Positions 1 to 9,500 of a DNA stretch of 64,000 nucleotides are shown piece after piece. The stretch is from contig NZ_FOFF01000019.1 in assembly GCF_900110755.1 (NCBI RefSeq), forward strand, positions 1-64,000, given 5' to 3'. How positions within the stretch are numbered: position 1 is the stretch's first letter; each line of letters opens with the position of its first letter. This DNA is from Streptomyces sp. yr375 (GTDB lineage Bacteria; Actinomycetota; Actinomycetes; Streptomycetales; Streptomycetaceae). Below the pieces are notes generated by a model. That model made no database searches and was not told where the DNA came from. It saw only the letters and a list, made by a program, of their open reading frames with translations. A program made the position numbers and the translations under genes.

Positions 1-2
1 AC

Positions 3-320
3 CTGGTCCTGGACAACTACGCCACCCACAAGACCGAGCCGGTCAAGAAGTGGCTGCTTCGCCACCCCCGCTTCCACCTGCACTTCACCCCCACCTCGGC
101 GTCCTGGCTCAACCTCGTCGAGCGCTGGTTCGCCGAACTGACCTGCCGCAAACTCCGCCGCTCGGCCCACCGCAGCGTGGTCGAACTCGAACGCGACATC
201 CGCGGCTGGATCAACGAGTGGAACAAGAACCCCAAGCCGTTCGTCTGGACGAAGACCGCCGACGACATCCTCGACACCCTCGCCGCATACTGCACACGAA
301 TTAACGACTCAGGACACTAG
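3..320 (+). CDS. IS630-family transposase, C-terminal part (cut by window edge)
   Basis: The open frame enters from the left edge and runs about 105 codons to a TAG. It contains LVLDNYATHK, the second catalytic Asp block of IS630/Tc1-like DDE transposases, and WLNLVERWFAELT, which carries the final catalytic Glu. The family role is cut-and-paste transposition, usually at TA. The N-terminal helix-turn-helix and first Asp lie outside the window, so integrity cannot be judged. Inverted repeats just downstream (355-379 and 418-462) may belong to the element end, but this is unproven. Confidence 0.85.
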   Translation: MVLDNYATHKTEPVKKWLLRHPRFHLHFTPTSASWLNLVERWFAELTCRKLRRSAHRSVVELERDIRGWINEWNKNPKPFVWTKTADDILDTLAAYCTRINDSGH

Positions 321-354
321 CTGCGATCCAGCACTTTGACCGCATGGCAACCTC

Positions 355-462
355 TTAGACCATGTAGGACACGGTCTAAATCGCTGGTAGTCAGCTCCGT
401 TGATAAACGCGGTGGTGCCCGGTTGACTGTGACCGTCGCCATCGACTCCATGGTCAACCGGG
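355..462. repeat. Two inverted repeats downstream of the IS630 gene
   Basis: TTAGACC (355-361) pairs with GGTCTAA (373-379). CCCGGTTGAC (418-427) pairs perfectly with GTCAACCGGG (453-462) across a 25-base loop. They fill most of the 160-base gap between the transposase and the next gene. They could be element ends, an operator or a weak terminator; no T-run follows. Confidence 0.4.
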
Positions 463-481
463 TCTACCCGCGAGTTCCCGT

Positions 482-829
482 TCAGTCATCGATCTTGATC
501 ACTTTGTAGGTGAGCTCGTAGTGCGCTTCGTCTTGCAGATCGGTCGTTTGCTCACCTGGCGCGGAATCCCTCGGAATGTCCACCCCCCCAAGCCTGTCAT
601 CCGCCCCGAAGGTGGTATCGCCGTAGAGGAAGACACCCATCCAGTCGCCGTGGAACGTGTACCTCTCGTTGATGTCGAAGTAGTTGCCTATGGCCATCGT
701 GACGAAGCCTTCTGGGTCCCCCGGTGGCCACCTCTTCACACCATCGATTTGCATTTTCACGTCATCGGACGCGCCGCCAGCGGTTTGGACGCAGTGAAGT
801 CGCACGATCTTGAGGTCGTATGATGTCAT
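482..829 (-). CDS. Hypothetical protein, 115 residues
   Basis: Function not recognised. The ATG at 829 was chosen because GAGGAG lies about seven bases upstream; the frame stays open further upstream but without coding character. The product is acidic and probably beta-rich, with a conserved-looking stretch GDWMGVFLYGDTTFGADDRLGG and a C-terminus of alternating hydrophobic residues (YELTYKVIKIDD). No signal peptide or membrane segment is visible. Third-position GC is lower than in housekeeping genes here and transposase remnants lie on both sides, so it may be imported cargo. An immunity-type or C2-like beta protein is possible but unsupported. Confidence 0.55.
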   Translation of the reverse strand: MTSYDLKIVRLHCVQTAGGASDDVKMQIDGVKRWPPGDPEGFVTMAIGNYFDINERYTFHGDWMGVFLYGDTTFGADDRLGGVDIPRDSAPGEQTTDLQDEAHYELTYKVIKIDD

Positions 830-1036
830 GACCCAACTCCTCATTCTCGGCCACTTCCAGTGGATCCCTGCGGGAAGCAGCATGCAAATGGATCTTCCTT
901 TGCGCCTGCCGCCGAAAGGACTGCCGCGATGCCAGCCCCCTTGGGGTGGCCCGTGCTGGCATGTGAGGATCCGCCTGTGGAGTGTGATGTGTGCGGGCGG
1001 TCGATGTGGCGGTGGCCGGTGCCACCGACAGCCTGC

Positions 1037-1273
1037 GCGGACAAGGGCTATGGCTACCGCCACCTGCGGCAATGGGTGTCGCAGCGAGGCATCCAGCACC
1101 GCATCGCGCGCAAGGGAGTCGAGACGGCACAGCGACTGGGCCGACACCGCTGGACCATCGAACGGACCATGGCCTGGCTCGCCGGCTGCCGCAGACTCCA
1201 CCGCCGTTACGAACGCAAGGCCGAGTACTTCCTCGCCTGCACTCTCATCTACTACCGCAGACTCGCCAAGTGA
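1037..1273 (+). pseudogene. IS5-family transposase remnant (C-terminus only)
   Basis: From about residue 60 of a longer open frame the translation reads ADKGYGYRHLRQW, then RHRWTIERTMAWL and RRLHRRYERKAEYF. These are the last third of IS5/IS112-type transposases (DKGYD, the WxVERTxAWL block with the catalytic Glu, RYER). No transposase sequence precedes 1037, so the N-terminus and first catalytic Asp are gone. Nonfunctional; marks an old insertion next to the Rhs island. Confidence 0.75.
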
Positions 1274-1377
1274 GATGACTTGTTAGGAGGGGGCAACTCC
1301 GGCCGGCACCCTGGGCCGGCTTCGTGGAGTACGCGAAGTCTCTTATCAGGTAGGGATGCTTTACCTGTACCTGGGAT

Positions 1378-1401
1378 GGGCCCCTCTCTCGGGAGGGGCC
1401 C
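1378..1401 (-). terminator. Hairpin downstream of the DUF397 gene
   Basis: GGGCCCCTC and GAGGGGCCC form a perfect 9-bp stem around a six-base loop, just after the minus-strand xre-DUF397 pair. The T-run is poor on the minus strand, as is usual in high-GC actinobacteria. Confidence 0.6.
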
Positions 1402-1419
1402 TTCTGCTGCGCGCGATGG

Positions 1420-1605
1420 TCAAGACGTCGGATGACCCTTCAGACCGTTTATCAGCGCTCGCAAGCGGGCCGGTGTCGTCGTGAGGACGGCGTCCGGGTC
1501 GTCGCTTTCGCGGAGGTGGAGGGTGCCGGAGGAGGACGCGGCGATGTGGACGCAGTTGGCGGCCTCGGCGCTGTAGGTGGACTTCTGCCAGGTGAGCTCG
1601 GGCAT
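1420..1605 (-). CDS. DUF397 domain protein (Scr2-like), 61 residues
   Basis: A small protein with the whole DUF397 signature: WQKSTYS near the N-terminus, ANCVHIA, and LHLRESDDP before a short C-terminal helix. In streptomycetes these proteins are encoded next to an XRE/DUF5753 regulator and often an anti-sigma-like ATPase. Some pairs are described as Scr1/Scr2 toxin-antitoxin-like systems or as WhiJ-type developmental regulators. The start lies 11 bases after the stop of the upstream xre gene, so the two are co-transcribed and probably translationally coupled. Molecular function is not firmly established. Confidence 0.9.
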   Translation of the reverse strand: MPELTWQKSTYSAEAANCVHIAASSSGTLHLRESDDPDAVLTTTPARLRALINGLKGHPTS

Positions 1606-1616
1606 GGCGGGGCTCC

Positions 1617-2468
1617 TCAGAGGTCGCTGGAGATGCGGTGGATGAGGTCTCGGGACTTGGGTTCGGGGAGTGCGCGGGATTCCATGCGGTCCAGTACGGA
1701 GCGATAGCGGTCCAACTGGGCTTCTGCGTCGAGGAACTCGCAACCGTGGTCGGTGTCCAGGACCACGGTGTCGAGTTGCGGCACGGGTCCGTCAACAACA
1801 GTGATGGGTTGGCCCGAGGCGGGGAAGCCGGTCTGGCCGAAGGGGATCACAAGGACGGTGATCGTGGGCTGTTCACTTGCCTCCAAGAGGTGGTCAAGCT
1901 GGGTGCGGGTGATGTCCGGGCCGCCGAAGCCCATGCGCAGGGCTGCCTCGTGAACGATGGCCGTGTAGGGGGTCGGGGTGCCCTCGAACAGTACGGCCTG
2001 GCGCTTCACCCGGTACGAGACGCGGTGCTCGATTTCGTACGGGCGCAAGGGCGGGACCGCCTCGCGCATCGTGGCGCGGGCGTGTTCGGACGTCTGTAGA
2101 AGTCCAGGCATGTGGACCGTCACGGCCACTCGCAGCGCCGTGGCGTGGTGCTCCAGTTCCGCGAGGTCGAGCAGACCGGACGGGAGGTTGTCCCGGTACT
2201 CCTCCCACCAGCCCCGTTTGCGGCCGCCCGTCATCGCGGCCAGGGCGTCGACGTAGGCCTCGTCGGCACAGGTGTAGTTGCGTGCGAGCGTACGGACGCG
2301 CTCGGCGCTCACGGCGTAACGCCCCGCTTCGATGTTGCTGATCCGGGCTTGCGGCCCTCCGAGGAGTGCGGCAGCCGCGGTCGAGGTGAGTCCGGCGCGT
2401 TCACGGAGCTTGCGCAGCTCGGCTCCGAGGCGCTGTTGGCGCAGGGTCGAGGTGGCGGCGGGTGGCAT
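1617..2468 (-). CDS. XRE-family regulator with DUF5753 domain (Scr1/WhiJ type)
   Basis: 283 residues. An N-terminal helix-turn-helix (about 15-70; LRERAGLTSTAAAALLG, then ARISNIEAGR) is followed by a DUF5753 domain (about 85-275) with VTVHMPGLLQT, EHRVSYRVKRQ, HEAALRMGFGG and PVPQLDTV. Members of this family bind their own promoters and control the neighbouring DUF397 gene; several affect sporulation or antibiotic production. It is divergent from the ATPase gene at 2715, giving a regulator-small protein-ATPase cassette. A closely similar but deleted copy sits at 16.4-17.0 kb. A TGGAAG/CTTCCA inverted repeat upstream is a possible autoregulatory operator. Confidence 0.93.
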   Translation of the reverse strand: MPPAATSTLRQQRLGAELRKLRERAGLTSTAAAALLGGPQARISNIEAGRYAVSAERVRTLARNYTCADEAYVDALAAMTGGRKRGWWEEYRDNLPSGLLDLAELEHHATALRVAVTVHMPGLLQTSEHARATMREAVPPLRPYEIEHRVSYRVKRQAVLFEGTPTPYTAIVHEAALRMGFGGPDITRTQLDHLLEASEQPTITVLVIPFGQTGFPASGQPITVVDGPVPQLDTVVLDTDHGCEFLDAEAQLDRYRSVLDRMESRALPEPKSRDLIHRISSDL

Positions 2469-2547
2469 GGCGGGTGGCTTCTCTTTTCGGCGTGGGCCTT
2501 CAGCGTCACCTACACGGGTGATGATTGGTAGATCTTCGCAGATTTAA

Positions 2548-2561
2548 TGGAAGACCTTCCA
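2548..2561. promoter_or_regulatory. Inverted repeat in the divergent xre/ATPase promoter
   Basis: TGGAAG-AC-CTTCCA is centred about 87 bases upstream of the xre start, in the AT-richer part of the 246-base divergent intergenic region. It is a candidate operator for the XRE regulator. No binding motif is known to me for this particular protein. Confidence 0.35.
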
Positions 2562-2714
2562 GTGTGACGCTACGTTGTACAGCGCAGCCGCTCAACACCC
2601 CGCACCCATAAGCCGGAAGCGCACCGACCAGGCAATGCCACCGCTCGGCGCGGTCGTGAGCGAGTTGTCCAAGTCCTCTTCCTCTGCCCCTTCCTGTTGT
2701 CCCGGAGGTTCTTC

Positions 2715-3188
2715 ATGGTCACCGTAGCCTCGCCCGAGAGTTGGGTGTATGCGCTCCGTCTGCCGCATGACCCGAGAGCGGCACGGGTCGCACGTATGAC
2801 CGTGCGGGCGGCGCTTGCTGGGCATGGGATGGGTGAAGTGGTCGACGTCGTCGAGTTGTTGACGTCCGAGATGGTCGCCAACGTCTATCTGCACACCGAC
2901 GGGCCCGCCTCGCTGCGGCTCACCGCGCCGGGGGACGGGCGGCTCAGGGTCGGGGTCTGGGACAGTCATCCGCACATTCCCGCGCCCTTCGCCGTGCCTC
3001 CCGGGGATCGGCTTCCGTCCGGCCCGGTTGATGGTGAGGGTGGGCGGGGGCTGTATCTCGTGCAGCAGTATGCGGACTGGTGGGGTGGGTGGCCGCTCGG
3101 GGGCGGGCTCCTCGGGCGAGGGGCGGGCAAGTTGTTGTGGTTCGAGGTGGGCGGGCGGCGGGGCGCGGCAACGCCGGTGGTCGCTTAG
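2715..3188 (+). CDS. ATP-binding protein, anti-sigma-factor-like (HATPase_c_2)
   Basis: About 157 residues from the ATG at 2715. The GHKL N-box reads VELLTSEMVANVYLHT and the G-region includes GGRGLYLVQQYAD, as in RsbW-like serine kinases of streptomycetes. Such proteins bind ATP and restrain a sigma factor or anti-anti-sigma partner; here the partner is unknown. Divergent from the XRE/DUF397 pair, the arrangement seen in abaA/whiJ-type loci. The C-terminus GKLLWFEVGGR recurs as a stranded fragment at 16976-17038, showing that a second copy of this cassette once existed. Confidence 0.85.
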   Translation: MVTVASPESWVYALRLPHDPRAARVARMTVRAALAGHGMGEVVDVVELLTSEMVANVYLHTDGPASLRLTAPGDGRLRVGVWDSHPHIPAPFAVPPGDRLPSGPVDGEGGRGLYLVQQYADWWGGWPLGGGLLGRGAGKLLWFEVGGRRGAATPVVA

Positions 3189-3524
3189 GGCTGGCGTTCC
3201 GTGTGGTGCAGGGCATCTCCGGTCCGCAGGGGGGGAGTGCCCCGGCGGGGTGGCTGCGGGTGGTGGCGGCGGTTCCAGCCGCCCTGGCCGTGGCGGGAGC
3301 TGAGAGGTGCGGCGGTCCGCTCGGTCGCGTCCCCGCGAGCGCGGGGCGGCTCCTGTGGCCGTCCGTCCCGCCGCTTGGCGAGTGTCCCGTGTGATGTCGT
3401 TTTTGCGGTGGATGTCGCGTGACCATTTTCACTTCATTTGAAGGAACCATGTAAATCTCTTGTATTTTTGTTTGGAGATCCTTTAAAAATTCCCCACTCG
3501 TGATCTTTTGGGTGGGGGGATTCC
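3189..3524. other. Gap before the Rhs gene: GC-rich spacer, then AT-rich promoter
   Basis: No gene seen. The left part is very GC-rich, with a CCCCGC-GAGC-GCGGGG hairpin at 3331-3346 that may end the ATPase transcript. The last 100 bases (about 3420-3500) are sharply AT-rich for this genome and are the likely promoter and leader of the Rhs toxin. A purine-rich GGGTGGGGGGA run just before the GTG at 3525 serves as ribosome site. Confidence 0.5.
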
Positions 3525-6500
3525 GTGCGTCCGGCACGTCCGTTTGTTCTTGTTGTCGCCTTCGTTCTGGCTGTGCTGGCCGGGACCGAGCAAGTCGCCT
3601 TCGCCGTAGGGCAGTCCGTGGCCGTCGGCTCCGGTAAGGCCCCCGGCCAGCGCTGGGGTTCCGCCGCCGGGCGCAGCCATGTCGCGTCCGCGACGGCGAC
3701 GGACGCCGCCGCGAAGGGCGGGCGCGACCAGGCGCTCGCCGGGCGCGGCGAGCTGCCCGCCGAGTCGGCCGACGGCGTCACGCGGCTGCCCAGCACCGGC
3801 CGGATCCCCGCGCCCGGGCCGGTCGTCGAGGTGGCCGCGCCCGTCGCGGCCGAACCTCAGGGCTTCGACGCCCGGCGCAGCGCGGAAGTGGCGGGCGAGC
3901 GCGCCGAGCGTGAGCGCACCTACCTCAACCCGGACGGCACCTACACCACCCGCTTCTACACCGACCCGGTCAACTTCCGTGCCACAGATGGCAGTTGGCA
4001 GCCCATTGATACGACTCTCGTGCCTCAGGACGCGTCGGGGCCCGCCACCATGAGCGCGGCCGAGGAGGGCTGGGAGACCGGTTCGACCGAGGCGCAGATC
4101 GAGTTCGGAGGGACGGCCGACGCCTACCCGGTGGTGCGGATGCAGGTGGACGAGGGCGTCTCGGTCGGCTACGGCGTGGACGACGCCCACCCCGTCGCCG
4201 GGCAGGCCGAGGACAGCACCCTCACCTACGAGAACGCGCGCCCCGGCGCGGACGTGGAGCTGATCGCGGGCAGCGACTCGGTCAAGGAGACCTTGGTCCT
4301 CAAGGACGCCGCCGCGCCCACCGAGTGGCGCTTCCCGCTGGAGCTGCAAGGCCTCACCGCGCGGCTCGACCCCCAGGGCAACGTGGTGTTCACCGACACC
4401 GAGGGCACCGTCCGCGCCTGGACGCCGGTTGGCTGGATGCAGGACTCGAACCTCGCTCCCGATTCCAACGAGGGTGCCGTCTCCTCCGGCGTCACCTACA
4501 GCCTGGCCGTCGAGGACGGCCGGCAGGTGTTGGTCGTCACGCTGGACAAGGCGTGGCTGTCCGCGCCCGAGCGGGTCTTCCCGGTGCGCGTCGACCCGTC
4601 GGTGAAGTCGGTCGACGCGACCTCCGGCACGTACGTCGAGTACCCGTACAACGCCAACTTCGCCTCGGACACCGTGCTGAAGGTGGGCACGTACGACGGC
4701 GGCAGCCACAAGGCCTCGGCGTTCCTGCGCTTCGCCGGGCTCGAGACCTCCCTGAAGAACGCCTGGGTGGTCAGTGCCAACCTCGCGCTCTACAACACCT
4801 GGTCGCAGTCGTGCGCCGCCCGGCCGGTGACCGTGCACCCGATCACCTCGAACTGGGCGGAGTCCACGACGTCGAAGTGGCCGGGGCCGTCCACGGGCGC
4901 CTCGCTCGTGTCGAAGAGCTTCGCGCACGGCTGGCGGCCCGAAGGGACCACGACCTGGTCGTGCGGACCGGCCTGGGAGACCATCAAGCTCGGCGCGGCC
5001 GGCCGCAAACTGGTCGACGACTGGACGCACGCCCGCAAGACGAACTACGGCCTCGCGGTGAAGGCGTCGGCCACCGACTCCAAGAGCTGGAAGCAGTTCG
5101 GCTCCGACGACTACCCGAGTGGCAAGCCCAGCCTGGACGTCACGTGGACCAAGTACGGCGCCACGTACGGGCTCGGTGACTTCACCGCGCCGGTCACCGC
5201 CACCACCGAGGGCGTCGAGAAGATCACCGTCACCAACCAGGGGCAGGCGACCTGGCCCGCAGGCGGCGCCTACAAGCTGCGGTACAACCTGTTCGACGCG
5301 GCCGGCACCGAGATCACGGACAGCGCGAAGATCCGCTGGACGGCGATGCCGCAGGCGATCTCGCCCGGCGAGACCATCACCCTGGACGCGAAGATCGCCC
5401 CGCTGACGCCCGCCACGTACACCGTGCAGTGGACGATGGAGGAGGTCGGCGTCAGCCGTTTCACCGCCGCGGGCGTGCCCGGGGCGGCGGTCAAGCTCTC
5501 CGCGGTGAACATCCCGCCGCAGCTCACGGCGGAGTCCCCGGGCAGCGGCACCGCCGTGAACACCCTCACGCCGACCCTGTGGGCGAAGGGCACCGACGCG
5601 GACCGGTATCCGAAGGCCGCCCTCCAGTACTCGTTCGAGGTCTGCGAGGTCGAGGGCAGCAACCTGCGCAAGAACTGCAAGGCCGGCACGCGCAGCAACG
5701 AACAGCAGTGGGCGGTGCCGTCCGGCTGGCTGTCCTGGAGCAAGACGTACGCCTGGTACGGGTACGCCTACGACGGCTCCGCCACCTCCATACGCCCCGG
5801 CGCGGCCCTGCTGACCACGCATGTTCCGCAGCCCGCCGTGACCAGCCACCTCGGCGGCGCCGACGAGGGCAAGGAGATCGGCACCCGCGAGGGCAACCAC
5901 GTCACCGCCGCGACCGACGCCGCGCTGACCACCGTGGGCCCCGAGCTGTCCCTGACCCGCACCTACAACTCGCTGGACCCGCGCACCGGCGGGGCGTTCG
6001 GCACCGGCTGGTCCACCCGCTGGGACATGCAACTGCGCGAGGAGACGGCCACGTCGTCGGTCCTCGTCACCCTGTCCGACGGCTCGCAGGTGAGGTTCGG
6101 CAAGAACGCCGACGGCACCTACACCGGCCCGTCCGGCGGCTCGCTCACGCTGGCCCGCCAATCCACCGACTGGGTCCTGCGGGAACGTTCCGGCGCCACC
6201 CACCGCTTCCTGGCGAGCGGCGTCCTCACCAGGATCACCGACGTGGCGGGCCGCGGCCAGACCATCACGCACGCGACGGCGACCGGCGGCCCGGTGCAGA
6301 AGGTGACCGACGACCTGTCGGGCCGCTCCCTGTCGTTCGGCTGGACCGGCGGGCACGTCACCGCCGTCACCACCAGCGCCATCGACGCGAACACACCCGG
6401 CCTGACCTGGACGTACGCCTACACCGGCGACCAGTTGACGCGGGTCTGCCCGCCGACGTCGACGACCAAGTGCACGGCGTACGCGTACGCCACCGGCTCC

Positions 6501-9500
6501 GTCTACCGCAGCGGTGTGCTGGACTCGGCGCCCACCTCCTACTGGCGGCTCGGCGAGGCCGAGGGCTCGGTGGCGGCGAGCGAGGCCGTCTCGCGCACCG
6601 GCCTGAACGACGCCGTGCACCGGGACACCGAACTCGGCGCGGACTCGGCGATCGCGGGCACCGCGGACACCTCCGCGGGCTTCGACGGCGTCGACTCGGT
6701 CGTCGAACTGCCGGCGGACACACTGAAGACGTCCGCCTTCCCGACCATCGAGGTGTGGTTCAAGACCACCACGGCGGCCGGTGTCCTCGTCGGCTTCCAG
6801 AACGCCGACGTGGGCGAGAAGCCCACCACCGCGCTGCCGGTGCTGAACGTCGACGGCGCGGGCAAGCTGCGCGGGCGGTTCTACCTGTCCGGCGGGGCCT
6901 CCGCGGTCCCCATCACCTCGCCGCAGGCGGTCACCGACGGCGCCTGGCACCACGCGGTGCTGACGGCCGCCGCCAACACCCAGAGCCTCTACCTGGACGG
7001 CGTGAAACTCGGCTCCATCAGCGGAGTCATCGCCGAACAGTCCCGCGAGTACGCCTTCCTCGGCGCCGGCTACGCCAACGGCGGCTGGATGGACATGGCG
7101 GCGGCCTGGTACCCGTTCACCGGCCAGATGGACGAAGTCGCCTTCTACGACCACACCCTGGACCCCGCGACCGTCGCCGAGCACTACGCCGCCCGGGCCC
7201 CGGTCGGCCAGATGACGAAGGTCACGCTGCCCTCCGGCCGGGTGCACGCCACCGCGGCGTACGACTCCGTCAGCGGCCGGCTCACCGAGCACACCGACGC
7301 CAACGGCGGCACCTGGAAGGTGTCGGCGCCCGCCTACTCCACCTCGTCCTCGTCGTACGCGGACACCGTCCAGCGCAGCGGCCCCACCGGCTACTGGCGG
7401 CTGGGCGAGCGCGGCGGCGCCGAAGCCGTCAGCCCGCTCGGCGAGGACCTCGCCGGCAGCTACCTGGACGGCACGCACCCGGGCAGCGCGGGCGTCTTCG
7501 CCGACGGCGACGACACCGCGGCGGGCTTCACCGGCGACGGCGCGGTCGAGCTGCCGGTCGAATCGCTGGGCACCAACCCGGCGATGTCCCTCGAACTGTG
7601 GTTCAAGACGGCCGGCCCCGGTGTGCTGGTCGCCAACCAGGACGCCGACTTCGGCGACACCCCGACAAACTGGCGGCCCATGCTGCTGATCGACTCCGCG
7701 GGCAAGCTGCGCGGCCGGCTCTCCGGCACCGGCAGCAGCCTGCTGTCCAAGGACGCCCTCACCGACGACACCTGGCACCACGTCCTGCTCACCGGCAACG
7801 CGGGCATGCAGGCACTGTTCGTCGACGGCGACCTCCAGGGCACCACGGCCACCGGCGTCGCCGCGGACCGCTACGCCCATGTGTTCCTCGGCGGCGGCTA
7901 CGCGTCGAGCGGCTGGGACGGCCAGGCCGCGGGCTACCGCACCTTCACCGGGCAGATCGACGAGGTCGCCTTCTACGACAAGCCCCTCGTGACGTTCACG
8001 CAGACCGCGGGCGTGTGGAAGTACGTCCCGGTGGCCGCGGGCCAGACCGACGCCCCCAACCAGCACATCCAGGCCCGCCGCAGCCTGGTCGCCGGGCGCG
8101 GTGACCAGTACGACGGCGTCGCCCTCGCCGACGCCCCGGCCGCCTACTGGCGGCTCGGCGAGGACGCGGGCACCGCGCTGGGCAGCGAGGTCGGCGGCCC
8201 CGGCATGAACGCGACCTTCCGCCCCGACACCGGCGCCGTCTCGAAGCTCGACCAGACCGGCGTGTTCGGCGCGGGCGACGACCGGGCCGTGAAGCTCGGC
8301 GGCGGAGCCGTGCAGCTCCCCGCGTCGACACTGGCCGGCACCACCGACCTGACCGCGGAGCTGTGGTTCCGCACCACCACCGCCTCGGGCGTCCTGCTCG
8401 CCTTCCAGAACGCGGCCGTCGGCCAGACCCCGACCTCCGCACTCCCGGTCCTGAACGTCGACGGAGCGGGCAAGCTGCGCGGCCGCTTCTACCTGGTCGG
8501 CGGCGCGTCCGCCACCCCCGTCACCTCGCCCGGCGCGGTCACCGACGGCGCCTGGCACCACGTGGTGCTGACGTCGGCGAGCACCACCCAGAGCCTCTAC
8601 CTGGACGGCGTGCCGCTCGGCTCGATCACCGGCGCCGTCGCCGACCAGACCCGCAGCCACGCCTACCTCGGCGCCGGCTACGCCAACGGCGGCTGGATGG
8701 ACCTGCCCGCCGCCACCTACTACTTCAACGGCCAGCTCGACGAAGCAGCCCTGTACCGGGGCGCGTTGACGGCCGACCAGGTCTCCGCCCACTACCGGGC
8801 CCAGGCCGAGGCCGCCGACTCGGGCCTGACCTCCACCGTGCGGGTCACCGACCCGCAGCAGCACACCGGCGCCACCAGCTACGACGCCCTGCGCGGCCAG
8901 CGCGTCGTCGCGGCGAAGGACGCCACCGGCGCGGTCACCTCGTACGCCTACGACACGGCCGGCAACCTCCACACTGTCACCGACCCCAACGGCCACGCCA
9001 CCGTCACCGGTCACGACGCGCGCGGCAACGTGGTGTCGAGCACGACCTGCCGGGACGCCGACTCGTGCTGGACGAGCTTCGCCTCGTACCACCTCACCGC
9101 GGGCGACCCGCTCGACCCGCGCAACGACAAGCCGCTGACCCGCAGCGACCAGCGTTCCACCGACCACAAGGACACCCGCTACCGCACCCAGTACGCCTAC
9201 AACGCGCTGGGCCTGCCCACCACCACGACCCGCCCGGACGCCTCCGCCGCCGTCACGACCTACACCGCGGGTACCGAGGCCGCGGTCGGCGGTGGCACCG
9301 CCCCGGCCGGCCTGGTCCTGACGCAGACGACACCGGGCGGCGCCAAGACGTCGTACCGCTACTACGCGGGCGGCGACCTGGCCGAGGTCACGTCACCGTC
9401 CGAGCTGGTGACGTCGTACACGTACGACGGACTCGGCCGCAAGACGGCCGAGAAGCAGGTCTCCGACACCTTCCCGGCCGGCGTGAGCACCTCCTACGCC

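Noticed and set aside
482..1201. A 239-codon version of the hypothetical protein at 482-829
   Set aside because: The first 124 codons overlap the IS5 remnant and lack coding character. The ATG at 829 has a good ribosome site.
5429..8104. Long plus-strand frames in register +1 or +2 within the Rhs gene
   Set aside because: Arg/Pro/His-rich low-complexity translations are typical out-of-frame artefacts of GC-rich codons.
3483..9167. A 1,894-codon open frame on the minus strand, opposite the Rhs gene
   Set aside because: It mirrors the Rhs reading frame in very GC-rich DNA. The translation is Gly/Arg/Val/Ala-rich with no domain, whereas the plus strand shows signal peptide, LamG and YD repeats in order.
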